Shown here in pieces: positions 8,819-17,002 of a stretch of DNA of 64,000 nucleotides. The position numbers were made by a program, and so were the translations under genes. How positions within the stretch are numbered: position 1 is the stretch's first letter; every line of letters begins with the position of its first letter. The DNA comes from Breoghania sp. GTDB taxonomy: Bacteria; Pseudomonadota; Alphaproteobacteria; Rhizobiales; Stappiaceae. The stretch spans positions 496,001-560,000 of the forward strand of contig NZ_OY771475.1 in NCBI RefSeq assembly GCF_963674635.1, given 5' to 3'. Under the pieces are notes generated by a model, which was not told the DNA's origin, ran no database searches, and worked only from the letters and a program-made list of their open reading frames with translations.

Positions 8819-9307
8819 TCAGTTGACCCGGTTCCATGTCTCGCCCTTGCAGATGAGCCCGCCCAGCACGCAGCCGGAGAGCTTCAGCTTGTTCGGGCCG
8901 ACGAGTTCCATCTTGCCGGTATAGGTCTTGCCATCCTCGGCATTGTAGACCTTGCCCTTCCAGACATCGTCACCCGACGGCTTCATGCCATAGACCGTCT
9001 GTACCCCCAGCAACGAGCGGTCACGCTTTGAGGCGTCGGGGTTCTTTTCGTCCTTCTTGCCCTTGTCACGCAGCCAGACCAGCTTGCCGCAAAGGCTGCC
9101 GCCACACTTGGCGATCCTTATCTGGGAGGAGCCGGAGGGGCGCGCCCAGGTACCCTTGGCGTCGGCGGCAAAAGCCGCTCCGGACAGGGCAGACACCATC
9201 AAGCCCCCGGCAAGCGCGAGGCATGCCCCCAGTCGCAAGACAGATCCCGCCCTGCGGGCGCCAATTCTCTTGTGCGTATCGACATCCAAGTGGTTTCCAA
9301 CTGTCAT
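8819..9307 (-). CDS. DUF2147 exported protein
   Basis: This 162-residue protein has a Sec signal peptide ending near AFA-ADAKG, followed by a DUF2147 domain: GTWARPSG, an IRIAKCGGSLCGKLVWL segment with two cysteines, GKVYNAEDGKTY and a terminal LICKGETWNRV. DUF2147 proteins are periplasmic beta-barrel-like proteins of unknown function. The start was chosen because a near-perfect GGAGGAG lies 6 bases upstream of the ATG at 9307. The gene stands alone and converges with opgH. Confidence 0.93.
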   Translation of the reverse strand: MTVGNHLDVDTHKRIGARRAGSVLRLGACLALAGGLMVSALSGAAFAADAKGTWARPSGSSQIRIAKCGGSLCGKLVWLRDKGKKDEKNPDASKRDRSLLGVQTVYGMKPSGDDVWKGKVYNAEDGKTYTGKMELVGPNKLKLSGCVLGGLICKGETWNRVN

Positions 9308-9830
9308 ACTTGTCTCCTCCCCAAAATTGATTGTCTTGTTTTTCAATCTCGACGGCCGTTCGGCGCCCGGTCTCTGATGTCTTCGGTGCGCGTCAACTTG
9401 CCATCGTCAAGTGGAGCCTACCGCCTTTGCGATAGGGCGCAAGACATGCCGTAGCGGCATGTGGGCGATAATTGATCCGGCAAGGCGAAAGACTGTTCGC
9501 GGATGCGGCTGGGGGGGGCTGGCACATGGGCGAGGCGGAGTGAAGCGCCATTTCCCGTCCCGCCCGGCAAGCGTTTTTCGCGCATGGTTAGCAAAGCGTG
9601 ACAGTTAAGCGTCGGTTTCTATTCGATCGGTCTTGATTCATATGCCGGAATTGGTGCGAGGTGGTAAATGATACGTCAAATTTACTTCTCGTTTTTGATT
9701 TGTATTCGGTCGATTAACCGAGAAAATTTACGCGCGGTTGAAGCCATTGGACGAGACTTTTCCTCGCGAAAGGCCCGGAGCTGCAAGGGCATCCGGTCTT
9801 AGGTCAAAACGGAGAAGCGAGGAGACGACA
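9308..9830. other. Intergenic region, no gene seen
   Basis: Contains a G8 run near 9510 and an AT-rich stretch at about 9615-9730 that could hold the promoter of the Sel1-like gene. No coding frame with convincing codon use or homology was seen. Confidence 0.5.
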
Positions 9831-10100
9831 ATGGCACGCATAGAGGTTCTGAGTGAAGACATGGCCGTGATGGGGTCGCGGCAGATCAATGGCGAAATGC
9901 TGTTTGAGTTGGGCATGAATTATGCGACCGGTCGCGATGTTCCGGAGGATCTGGTGAGCGCGCACAAGTGGTTCAACCTTGCAGCGATGCGCGGCGTTCG
10001 TGAGGCGGTTCAGTATCGCAAGGAAATTTCCGAGGAGATGAGTTCTTCGGATATTGCGGAGGCCCAACGTGCGGCGCGTGAATGGCTGTCCATGCAGTGA
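9831..10100 (+). CDS. Small Sel1-repeat protein
   Basis: This 89-residue cytoplasmic protein contains one Sel1-like (SLR) repeat, about residues 22-60: FELGMNYATGRDVPEDLVSA followed by HKWFNLAA and a helix rich in Arg/Glu. Sel1 repeats form alpha/alpha scaffolds for protein-protein contacts. A single-repeat protein is more likely an adaptor than an enzyme. A strong GGAG lies 6 bases before the ATG. It is monocistronic, with long intergenic regions on both sides. Confidence 0.85.
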   Translation: MARIEVLSEDMAVMGSRQINGEMLFELGMNYATGRDVPEDLVSAHKWFNLAAMRGVREAVQYRKEISEEMSSSDIAEAQRAAREWLSMQ

Positions 10101-10425
10101 GCGCGTTGCATTTTGCGCCTGCGGGCGGATGCGAGGATGTCGGGCGAGCAGTTGCCGGCCGGGTCGCGCGACGTGTCATGTGGCTGCGGGAATCTTGGCT
10201 GTTTCCCGATAGCGAGGATGTCTGGAATTGAGCGGAGCGTAGTTCCGTTTTCCGTCTAGAGCGGAGAAGGGGACTGCGCTTCGCTGCATTTGGGAGCTTC
10301 AGCGCGCTGTTGCGTTGTTCGCCTATTGTTTATGGAAGGTCTTGACGGAAACGCGCGTGGACAAGTTGTGCAGGGGTGAAATATCCCTTGAAATCCTTGC
10401 TCTTTGCCGATACCAACGCGGGACC
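10101..10425. other. Intergenic region before tRNA-Ser
   Basis: No gene recognised. It presumably holds the 3' end of the Sel1-like transcript and the tRNA promoter. Confidence 0.45.
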
Positions 10426-10515
10426 GGAGAGGTGGCCGAGTGGTCGAAGGCGCTCCCCTGCTAAGGGAGTATACCAGCGATGGTATCGAGGGTTCGAATC
10501 CCTTCCTCTCCGCCA
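10426..10515 (+). tRNA. tRNA-Ser (GCU)
   Basis: A class II tRNA of 90 bases with CCA encoded. The acceptor arms GGAGAGG (10426-10432) and CCTCTCC (10505-10511) pair fully, with G as discriminator. The anticodon stem CTCCC/GGGAG encloses the loop CTGCTAA, giving anticodon GCU for AGC/AGU serine codons. A long variable arm (TACCAGCGATGGTA) and the T-arm GGGTTCGAATCCC are present. No integrase or duplicated 3' end marks an attachment site nearby. Confidence 0.97.
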
Positions 10516-11074
10516 TATTCCCTTTCCATATATCGAAAGAAACAGTCCTCTCCTATTTAGGGGAACCATCCTGCGTCTTTTTATTCAATACACGCAGTCT
10601 CGTACGCTTTTAATAAACCGCTATACCTTCTCTATCCGCCAACAAGGTTGGTGGATTTTGGGATGTGTCTTCGGTGTGGGGCTCTTTCGTGGAGATAGTC
10701 TTGTCCAAAGCTGGCGGATATCTGGATAAGCTGGCAGCAATCCCATCTTCGAAGTCACACGCGACACGAACGTCCTGCAGGTGGCTTGATCGTGCGCCCT
10801 TGAGACTTCCGTTGGCATTCAACCGCCTATGATCGGTCAGGCGCCTCTTTCAAGAAGGGGGGGCGGCGGAGAGCCATATCCCGCAGTTGCCCAATCGCAG
10901 CTGTCGCTGGAAAGCGAAGGGCGGGGCGGGCTGAGTGTTCCGCACCCGCGCCCTCCGGGACGGCCGACAGGTGTTCGGGCATCGGTCCCGGTCCGTGCCC
11001 TTCATTGCCGCCGAAAAGCGGGTATGATCCTCGCGCTGTCATGCGATAGGGATCTTCGTCGCACGATATGAGCT
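10516..11074. other. Intergenic region after tRNA-Ser, no gene seen
   Basis: About 560 bases with only short frames of no recognisable family on either strand. There is no sign of a mobile element or of a duplicated tRNA end. Confidence 0.45.
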
Positions 11075-11113
11075 GGCGAATGCTCTTTCCATGGAAAGCA
11101 AAGAGCATTCGCC
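11075..11113 (-). terminator. Long inverted repeat after the chemoreceptor gene
   Basis: GGCGAATGCTCTTT (11075-11088) and AAAGAGCATTCGCC (11100-11113) are perfect 14-bp arms around an 11-base loop. The loop region also holds the 12-bp palindrome TTTCCATGGAAA. It starts 20 bases beyond the chemoreceptor stop, fits a transcription end or cruciform, and has no clear U-tract. Confidence 0.65.
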
Positions 11114-11133
11114 ATAGTCTTCGAAGTCGATGA

Positions 11134-12633
11134 TCAGATGGCTTTTGTCTTGATCAGATAGTCGTCGACCTCTGTCCGCAATGCCTGAGACTGCTTGGAA
11201 AGCTCCTCGGCTGTATCGACAAAGTTCCCAACCGATTTGAGATTGCTCTCGGACGCGCTGGCGACGTCTGAGATGTTGTGGGCAACGCCTTTGACGCCAT
11301 TCGCAGCTTGCTCGACATTGCGCGCAATTTCGCGGGTGGCGCTGTCTTGTTCTTCGATGGCGGTGGCGACGGAAACCGAGATTTCCTTCACCTTGTCGAT
11401 CGTTTTGCCGATGCCATCAATCGCATCCACGGCTTCTTGCGTGGCGCTCTGGATCTGAGCGATCTGGTTTCCGATGCTCTCCGTCGCGCTCGAGGTCTGA
11501 TTTGCCAGTTCCTTGACTTCCGCGGCCACAATGGCAAAGCCCTTGCCCGCATCTCCGGCTCTGGCGGCTTCAATGGTGGCATTGAGGGCGAGAAGGTTGG
11601 TCTGCTCTGCAATGGCAGTGATCAGCTGGACAACCTCGCCAACCTTGAACGAGGCCTTGGCCAGGCCCTGAATCTTATGATTGGTTTCTTCTGCTTCCCG
11701 GGCCGCTCCGTTGGCAATGTCGGTCGACTGGGTGATCTGCCGGCTGATCTCGGCGATGGACGCTGAGAGCTCTTCGGACGCGGCTGCCAGAGATTCAAGA
11801 TTGCTTGATGTCTCATTGGCCGCTTGAGACATGTTCTGGCTTTGCTGGTTTGTTTGCGTCGCTCCTGCCGCCATTTCCTGCGCGGAGGTCCGGAGTTTGG
11901 ATGATGCGGAGGACAGGGACCCGACGACACCCGCAACGCTGGCATCGAGTTTCTCGGCCAAATCGAACATGGCTGTCCGCTTGGTTTCTTCTTGCTGGGC
12001 ACGGATTTTGGTTTCTTCCACCAGTTTGCCTGCCTCAGCCTGAGCGAGGTTCAGATCCTTCATCGCCTGGTGATTGTCTGTGAACTGACGATTGATGCGA
12101 TAGGCCAGCCAAAGCATCGGACCGCCCACCAGCACGACATAGCTGGCATGGATGAGGAAATGGTGCAGGACATACTCGGCCGATGGCCAGATATAGAGCG
12201 GCAAAAGCAAGGAAAAGGCGACGTGATGCACGGTCGCGATCGCATTGACGATCAGCATAGTCCGCCAGCAGAAATAGATGACCAGCACTGCATTCAGAAC
12301 GAAAAACAGCATGTGGGCATCGAGAACCAGTCCGTCCGGCAATCCGCTTGCGCTGAAAACCAACAGCGCCCAGTCGGTGGTCAGTGATGCCCCGATGGCA
12401 AATCGGGTCGCCGGTCCAACCGGGTCCTTGACAAACATGAGGGTTGAGACGCCCGCGAGCGCCGCTGCGATCGCGGATACCGTCAGTGCTGGTGCGGATG
12501 AAAACGAAGCGACGCTTCCAATGACCAGTATCATGAGCCAAAGGCTTGCAATGAACGCCTTGCTCGCGATCTGGCGGAGTTTTGTGAGTTCAGGGGCGGT
12601 CTCGACGACGGAAGATGGGGAGGTCGCGTTCAT
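11134..12633 (-). CDS. Methyl-accepting chemotaxis protein with polytopic membrane sensor
   Basis: This 499-residue chemoreceptor has about six membrane helices (roughly 26-46, 48-67, 76-95, 105-123, 125-147, 160-178), no periplasmic sensor domain and no HAMP domain. A short linker leads to a full cytoplasmic signalling domain, whose hairpin tip contains the EQTNLLALNATIEAARAG signature. The membrane part has intramembrane polar residues Asp105, His107, His136-137, His157-158 and His162. This matches a DxHMxFF...HH...LP...HA layout seen in other alphaproteobacterial receptors. The ATG at 12633 is preferred because AGAGGA lies 6 bases upstream; an ATG at 12705 is possible. It probably couples a membrane or redox cue to CheA/CheW, but the ligand is unknown. 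Confidence 0.95.
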   Translation of the reverse strand: MNATSPSSVVETAPELTKLRQIASKAFIASLWLMILVIGSVASFSSAPALTVSAIAAALAGVSTLMFVKDPVGPATRFAIGASLTTDWALLVFSASGLPDGLVLDAHMLFFVLNAVLVIYFCWRTMLIVNAIATVHHVAFSLLLPLYIWPSAEYVLHHFLIHASYVVLVGGPMLWLAYRINRQFTDNHQAMKDLNLAQAEAGKLVEETKIRAQQEETKRTAMFDLAEKLDASVAGVVGSLSSASSKLRTSAQEMAAGATQTNQQSQNMSQAANETSSNLESLAAASEELSASIAEISRQITQSTDIANGAAREAEETNHKIQGLAKASFKVGEVVQLITAIAEQTNLLALNATIEAARAGDAGKGFAIVAAEVKELANQTSSATESIGNQIAQIQSATQEAVDAIDGIGKTIDKVKEISVSVATAIEEQDSATREIARNVEQAANGVKGVAHNISDVASASESNLKSVGNFVDTAEELSKQSQALRTEVDDYLIKTKAI

Positions 12634-12685
12634 TTCTGTCCTCTGGGTAAACTTGATCAGGAACGAGCTGATTGGGGACGATTCA

Positions 12686-13069
12686 TTAGACGTTGCTGCC
12701 GTCATTTGTTGTTGGTTTCGGCATGCAGCCTCCGACACCAAAGGAACTGATGACCGCCCAGGCGCCAAGCGCCCGCACCTTTGCCGGGTAATCCTGTTGC
12801 TCAGGCAAAACCGTCACGAAGGTGCCGTCAAAGTCCGATCGTATGAGTTTTGAGGCCGGTGTCAGGGCGCGGGTTATCGCTTGCCGTTCACTGTCCCAGG
12901 GGGCAGAAATGACAATAACCGGCGCGTTCTCCGCAAAGCTGAACAAGGTCAGATAGCCAACAATCAGAAAACCGGATAAGCCGATCAAGGCGGCTGGCCC
13001 GTAAGTGGTAACCGCGTTCTCTGATAGATCTTCGCTTTTTCGCATCGTCGAATTTTCTATTGCTGCCAT
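12686..13069 (-). CDS. Single-span membrane-anchored protein, unknown function
   Basis: This 127-residue protein has one membrane segment (about 25-45) and a C-terminal domain of about 75 residues, probably periplasmic. That domain contains VIVISAPWDSERQAITRALTP-type and GCMPKP segments. No family was recognised. It lies 52 bases upstream of the chemoreceptor on the same strand, so the two are probably cotranscribed and may act together, for example as an accessory sensor subunit. No good ribosome-binding site marks either the ATG at 13069 or that at 13045. The start is uncertain. Confidence 0.65.
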   Translation of the reverse strand: MAAIENSTMRKSEDLSENAVTTYGPAALIGLSGFLIVGYLTLFSFAENAPVIVISAPWDSERQAITRALTPASKLIRSDFDGTFVTVLPEQQDYPAKVRALGAWAVISSFGVGGCMPKPTTNDGSNV

Positions 13070-13758
13070 ATGGGCGTTTCAAGTGACAAGACGCAACCTG
13101 TGCGAGTAGTGTACTTTACGTAATCTATCAATAAAGCAATCTATTTAATGAGGGCTTAATTTGATCTGGATGGGGGCGTTGAGATCTTGCGTGGGTAAAG
13201 CAAAGGCAAAAAAACCCGCTGGAGGGAACGAGAGAAAATCCGCGAGAAGTAAGTAAGAGTCCTTTTGTATTCGTTTTAATACATAAGTAGTTTCGCGTTG
13301 TCTTTTGATGTTGCTCCTGGAGTGAATTTCATTTGAGCGCGGCTCAGGCCCGACAAGAGCGGCAGGCCTGAGGCGTAGCCGATCTTGCGAGGGTAGATGA
13401 TTGGGACAGGGAGGGCGCGCTGGGCATGTGTTCGCGTTGCGGATTTACGCGCCAATCCAGGCCTCGGCTCTGCCTGCATTTGCAAATGAAAGGCCTGGCT
13501 CGGCGGCATGGATGTCCGTGCGGCCTGGCAGCTCATTCAGCCCATCCCAAGACGCGCGATTTGACGATATTCGATGATATCTGACGAGAGGGATGAGCCG
13601 ACGGGGCAATATCTAAATAAAGACTATAGGATATAATATGTCCTGATGTGGCGTCCGGTTGTGCCGAGAGAGGGCTTCCTCTCCACCATTTGCCTGTTCA
13701 GGCGCGTTCGTGCTTTCCGACCGGTGCAATCGTTTGGTCGATTGGGAGGTGCCTCATA
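13070..13758. other. Intergenic region, partly AT-rich
   Basis: It contains an AT-rich stretch (13100-13165) likely to carry the promoter for the chemoreceptor pair, and an imperfect dyad AGGATATA-A-TATGTCCT at 13626-13642. No convincing gene was seen. Confidence 0.45.
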
Positions 13759-14310
13759 TCAATCCCGCAACGCGCTTTGTGTGTCCGGCGTCCACTCCTT
13801 GCGGAGGAGGGCATACTGAAAGGTGTTTTCGTAGACGGGATTGCCGGCTGAATCGCTTCGGAAAGAGACAAACTCCAGGAACAGACCTTCCTGGCGCATT
13901 CCGAGCCGTTCGCACAGGCGCTGCGATGACGTGTTGTGGTCTTCCACATAAGCGTAGAGGCGACGTGCGCCTTTATGCGCGAAAAGATGGGCAAACAGCG
14001 CGCGGGCTGCCTCCGTCGCATATCCCTTGCCCGCAAAGGCCGGATTGAAATTCCAGCCCACGGAAAAAGTGTCTTCCTCGGGAACGGCAAACAGGTCGCC
14101 GATGAGCTCGCCCGTGTCCCGCAGGCAGACCGCGATATGCTCGTCGTTGGTGCTGCGTTTCACGGCTTCGGCTTGCGCCTCCTGGAGGCTCTTGAGCCTG
14201 AGATCGAGAAAGCAGCTGACCACAGGGTCGTGCAGATAGGCAAAGAGGGCGTCTGCGTCACTGCTCAGGAAGTTTCGAAGGCAGAGACGCGTTGTCTTGA
14301 TGGAATCCAT
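13759..14310 (-). CDS. GNAT family N-acetyltransferase (RimJ/RimL-like)
   Basis: This 183-residue acetyl-CoA-dependent transferase resembles the RimJ/RimL type. It opens with the TTRLCLRNF beta strand and has a VGWNFNPAFAGKGYATEAARAL motif A region for acetyl-CoA binding (the Q/RxxGxG/A loop is AGKGYA). It ends with the ARRLYAYVEDHNTSSQRLCERLGM segment typical of the subfamily. The substrate cannot be told; related enzymes modify ribosomal proteins, small amines or antibiotics. The ATG at 14310 matches the usual family start. It lies downstream of pflB but beyond a strong hairpin, so it is probably separate. Confidence 0.92.
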   Translation of the reverse strand: MDSIKTTRLCLRNFLSSDADALFAYLHDPVVSCFLDLRLKSLQEAQAEAVKRSTNDEHIAVCLRDTGELIGDLFAVPEEDTFSVGWNFNPAFAGKGYATEAARALFAHLFAHKGARRLYAYVEDHNTSSQRLCERLGMRQEGLFLEFVSFRSDSAGNPVYENTFQYALLRKEWTPDTQSALRD

Positions 14311-14520
14311 GGCTGGAGATTGCCGCAAAGCGCAGCCATTCATCAACAAGAAGATTGTCGGTCGGTGCGCAGCAGAGGCGGCTCAAGTTCCCCTGTAGAC
14401 GGTCGGCAAGCTTGAAGAGCCCCGTTCAGCCTGTTGCGACGTGCTTTTGCGGTGGTCGTGCGTCTTGTCGAAAAAGAACCGCGCCGAGGGGCAGGCGCTC
14501 ATGTCGATGCCGGGGTAGTG

Positions 14521-14550
14521 ACCAGGGGGAGGCGGGCGTCTCCCCCTGGT
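14521..14550 (-). terminator. Hairpin after pflB
   Basis: ACCAGGGGGAG (14521-14531) and CTCCCCCTGGT (14540-14550) form an 11-bp perfect stem with an 8-base loop, 13 bases past the pflB stop. There is no U-tract, but position and strength fit the 3' end of the transcript. Confidence 0.7.
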
Positions 14551-14563
14551 GTTGATCTGCCCC

Positions 14564-16825
14564 TCACATGGATGCGTGGAAGGTGCGGTTTATGACGTCG
14601 AGCTGCTGTTCTCGGGTGAGCTTGATGAAGTTCACCGCATAGCCGGAGACGCGGATGGTGAGCTGGGGATAGTTTTCCGGGTGCTCCATGGCGTCGAGGA
14701 GCGTCTCGCGCTTCAACAGGTTGACGTTGACGTGGAAGCCATTGGCGGCGGCGAAGCCGTCGAGGCAGTTGGACAGGTTCTCGATCCGCTCTTCCTCGGT
14801 GTTGCCCATGGAACCGGGCGTGGCCGAGGCCGTCCAGCTGATGCCGTCGAGCGCGGCTTCGTAGGGCAGCTTGGCGATCGATGCGCCCGCGGCCACGAAG
14901 CCCTTCTTGTCGCGTCCGTTCATCGGGTTTGCGCCCGGTGCGAAGGGCTCGCCCGCGCGCCGTCCGTCCGGCGTGTTGCCGGTCTTCTTGCCATAGACCA
15001 CGTTCGAGGTGATCGTAAGGATCGACTGTGTCGGCATGGCGTCGCGATAGAAGGAGGGCTGGGCCTTGATCTTGTCCATGAAGGTCTCGGTCAGCCAGAC
15101 GGCGATGTCGTCGACGCGGTCGTCATTGTTGCCGAAGGCCGGGTAGTCGCCCTCGATCCTGTAATCCACCGCCAGGCCGTTTTCGTCGCGAATGACATGC
15201 ACCTTGGCGTATTTGATCGCCGAGAGGCTGTCGGCGGCAATCGAAAGCCCGGCAATGCCGCAAGCCATGGTGCGCAGCACATCACGATCATGCAGCGCCA
15301 TCTCGATCCGCTCATAGGCGTATTTGTCGTGCATGTAGTGGATGATGTTGAGCGCCTTGACGTAGGTCTTGGCCAGCCAGTCCATGGTCTTGTCGAACTT
15401 GGCCATCACCTCGTCATAGTCCAGCACGTCGGCGGTGATGGGCTCGAACCCCGGTGCGACGAGCTTTTGCGACTTCTCGTCGACGCCGCCATTGATGGCA
15501 TAGAGCAGCGCCTTGGCGAGATTGGCGCGCGCGCCGAAGAACTGCATCTGCTTGCCGATGCGCATGGCCGAGACGCAGCAGGCGATGCCATAGTCGTCGC
15601 CCCAGTGCGGGCGCATCAGGTCATCGTTTTCATACTGGATGGCGGAGGTGTCGGCAGAGACCTTGGCGCAGAAGTTCTTGAAGCCCTTGGGGAGCCTCGT
15701 GCTCCACAGAACCGTCAGGTTCGGTTCGGGGGCGGGGCCGAGATTGTAGAGGGTGTTGAGGAAGCGGAAGCTCGATTTGGAGACGAGCGTGCGGCCATCC
15801 TCGCCCATGCCGCCAAGCACTTCCGTCACCCAGGTCGGATCGCCGGAGAAGAGGGCGTCATAGTCGGGCGTGCGCAGGAAGCGGACAATGCGCAGCTTGA
15901 TGACCATGTCGTCGATCATTTCCTGCGCGGCTTCTTCGGTGAGGAACCCGGCCTCAAGATCGCGCTGGATGTAGATGTCGAGGAAGGTGGAGATGCGGCC
16001 GAGCGACATGGCCGCGCCGTTCTGCTCCTTCACCGCGCCCAGATAGCCGAAATAGGTCCACTGGATGGCCTCAAGGGCATTGGCGGCCGGGCGCGAGATA
16101 TCGCAGCCGTATTTCGCCGCCATTTCGCGCAGCTCGTCGAGCGCACGGAACTGTTCCGACATTTCCTCGCGCAGACGCATCGTCTTCTCGTCGAAAACGG
16201 TGTCGTCGAGGGCGTGGAAGTCGGCCTGTTTCTGGGTACGCAGGAAATCGGTGCCGTAAAGCGCCACGCGGCGATAGTCGCCGATGATGCGGCCGCGGCC
16301 ATAGGCATCCGGCAGGCCGGTGATGACCCCGTATTTGCGCGCCGCAAGGATTTCCGGGCTGTAGACGTCGAAGACACCCTGGTTGTGGCTCTTGCGGTAC
16401 TTGCTCCAGATCTCCTTCACTTCCGGGGCAAGCTCGTAGCCATAGGCGGCCAGGCCGCCTTCCACCATGCGCAGGCCGCCATTCGGCATGATCGAGCGTT
16501 TGAGCGGGGCATCGGTCTGCAGGCCGACAATCACCTCGTTGTCCCGATCGATGTAGCCCGCATCATGGGCGGTGATCGTGGAGGGACGGTCGGTGGAAAC
16601 GTCGAGAACGCCCTTCTTGCGCTCTTCCTTCAGCAATTCGCCGAGCTTCGCCCAGATCGCCCTGGTGCGTTCGGTCGCCGGGCTCAGAAAGGCGTCATCG
16701 CCTTCATAAGGCGTGTAGTTTTCCTGGATGAAGCCACGGACGTCGATTGCCTGACGCCACTGTCCGTCGCTGAACCCTGCCCACGGATCGGCATAAAGGC
16801 TGGAGGGATCTGCATAAACGTTCAT
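14564..16825 (-). CDS. pflB: Formate C-acetyltransferase (pyruvate formate-lyase)
   Basis: This 753-residue glycyl-radical enzyme converts pyruvate and CoA to acetyl-CoA and formate without oxygen. The catalytic cysteine pair is Cys416-Cys417 (IACCVSAM). The radical glycine is Gly728 in RVSGYAVNF, near the C-terminus, as in E. coli PflB (Cys418/Cys419, Gly734). AGGA lies 7 bases before the ATG. The activating radical-SAM enzyme PflA and the formate channel FocA, which usually adjoin pflB, are absent here. It is 177 bases downstream of the GntP permease on the same strand, with a hairpin between, so it may belong to the sugar-acid island or stand alone. Confidence 0.97.
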   Translation of the reverse strand: MNVYADPSSLYADPWAGFSDGQWRQAIDVRGFIQENYTPYEGDDAFLSPATERTRAIWAKLGELLKEERKKGVLDVSTDRPSTITAHDAGYIDRDNEVIVGLQTDAPLKRSIMPNGGLRMVEGGLAAYGYELAPEVKEIWSKYRKSHNQGVFDVYSPEILAARKYGVITGLPDAYGRGRIIGDYRRVALYGTDFLRTQKQADFHALDDTVFDEKTMRLREEMSEQFRALDELREMAAKYGCDISRPAANALEAIQWTYFGYLGAVKEQNGAAMSLGRISTFLDIYIQRDLEAGFLTEEAAQEMIDDMVIKLRIVRFLRTPDYDALFSGDPTWVTEVLGGMGEDGRTLVSKSSFRFLNTLYNLGPAPEPNLTVLWSTRLPKGFKNFCAKVSADTSAIQYENDDLMRPHWGDDYGIACCVSAMRIGKQMQFFGARANLAKALLYAINGGVDEKSQKLVAPGFEPITADVLDYDEVMAKFDKTMDWLAKTYVKALNIIHYMHDKYAYERIEMALHDRDVLRTMACGIAGLSIAADSLSAIKYAKVHVIRDENGLAVDYRIEGDYPAFGNNDDRVDDIAVWLTETFMDKIKAQPSFYRDAMPTQSILTITSNVVYGKKTGNTPDGRRAGEPFAPGANPMNGRDKKGFVAAGASIAKLPYEAALDGISWTASATPGSMGNTEEERIENLSNCLDGFAAANGFHVNVNLLKRETLLDAMEHPENYPQLTIRVSGYAVNFIKLTREQQLDVINRTFHASM

Positions 16826-16935
16826 GGCTTTATCCTCGTGTTGGGAGAGTGAGGCAGGGGGCTTGGTCCCGGCGTTGCGGGGCGTTCGGTTCGGGTGCGC
16901 AATGCCTGTGGTGTCTTATGGCAGGGGCGCGGGGG

Positions 16936-16963
16936 AGGCGGCCGGATAGGGGAGCGGCCGCCT
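16936..16963 (-). terminator. Hairpin between the GntP gene and pflB
   Basis: AGGCGGCC (16936-16943) and GGCCGCCT (16956-16963) form an 8-bp GC-only-type stem 40 bases after the permease stop. It could end or attenuate the catabolic transcript before pflB. Confidence 0.5.
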
Positions 16964-17002
16964 TTGGTTTCAGGGGGCGTGTCGTCTTGGCACGCCGGTC
17001 GC

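Noticed and set aside
10426..11133. tRNA-Ser as an integration site for a genomic island
   Set aside because: There is no integrase, no repeat of the tRNA 3' end and no foreign gene block downstream.
14549..16852. A 767-codon open frame opposite pflB
   Set aside because: The pflB strand carries all glycyl-radical motifs; the opposite frame arises from high GC at third codon positions.
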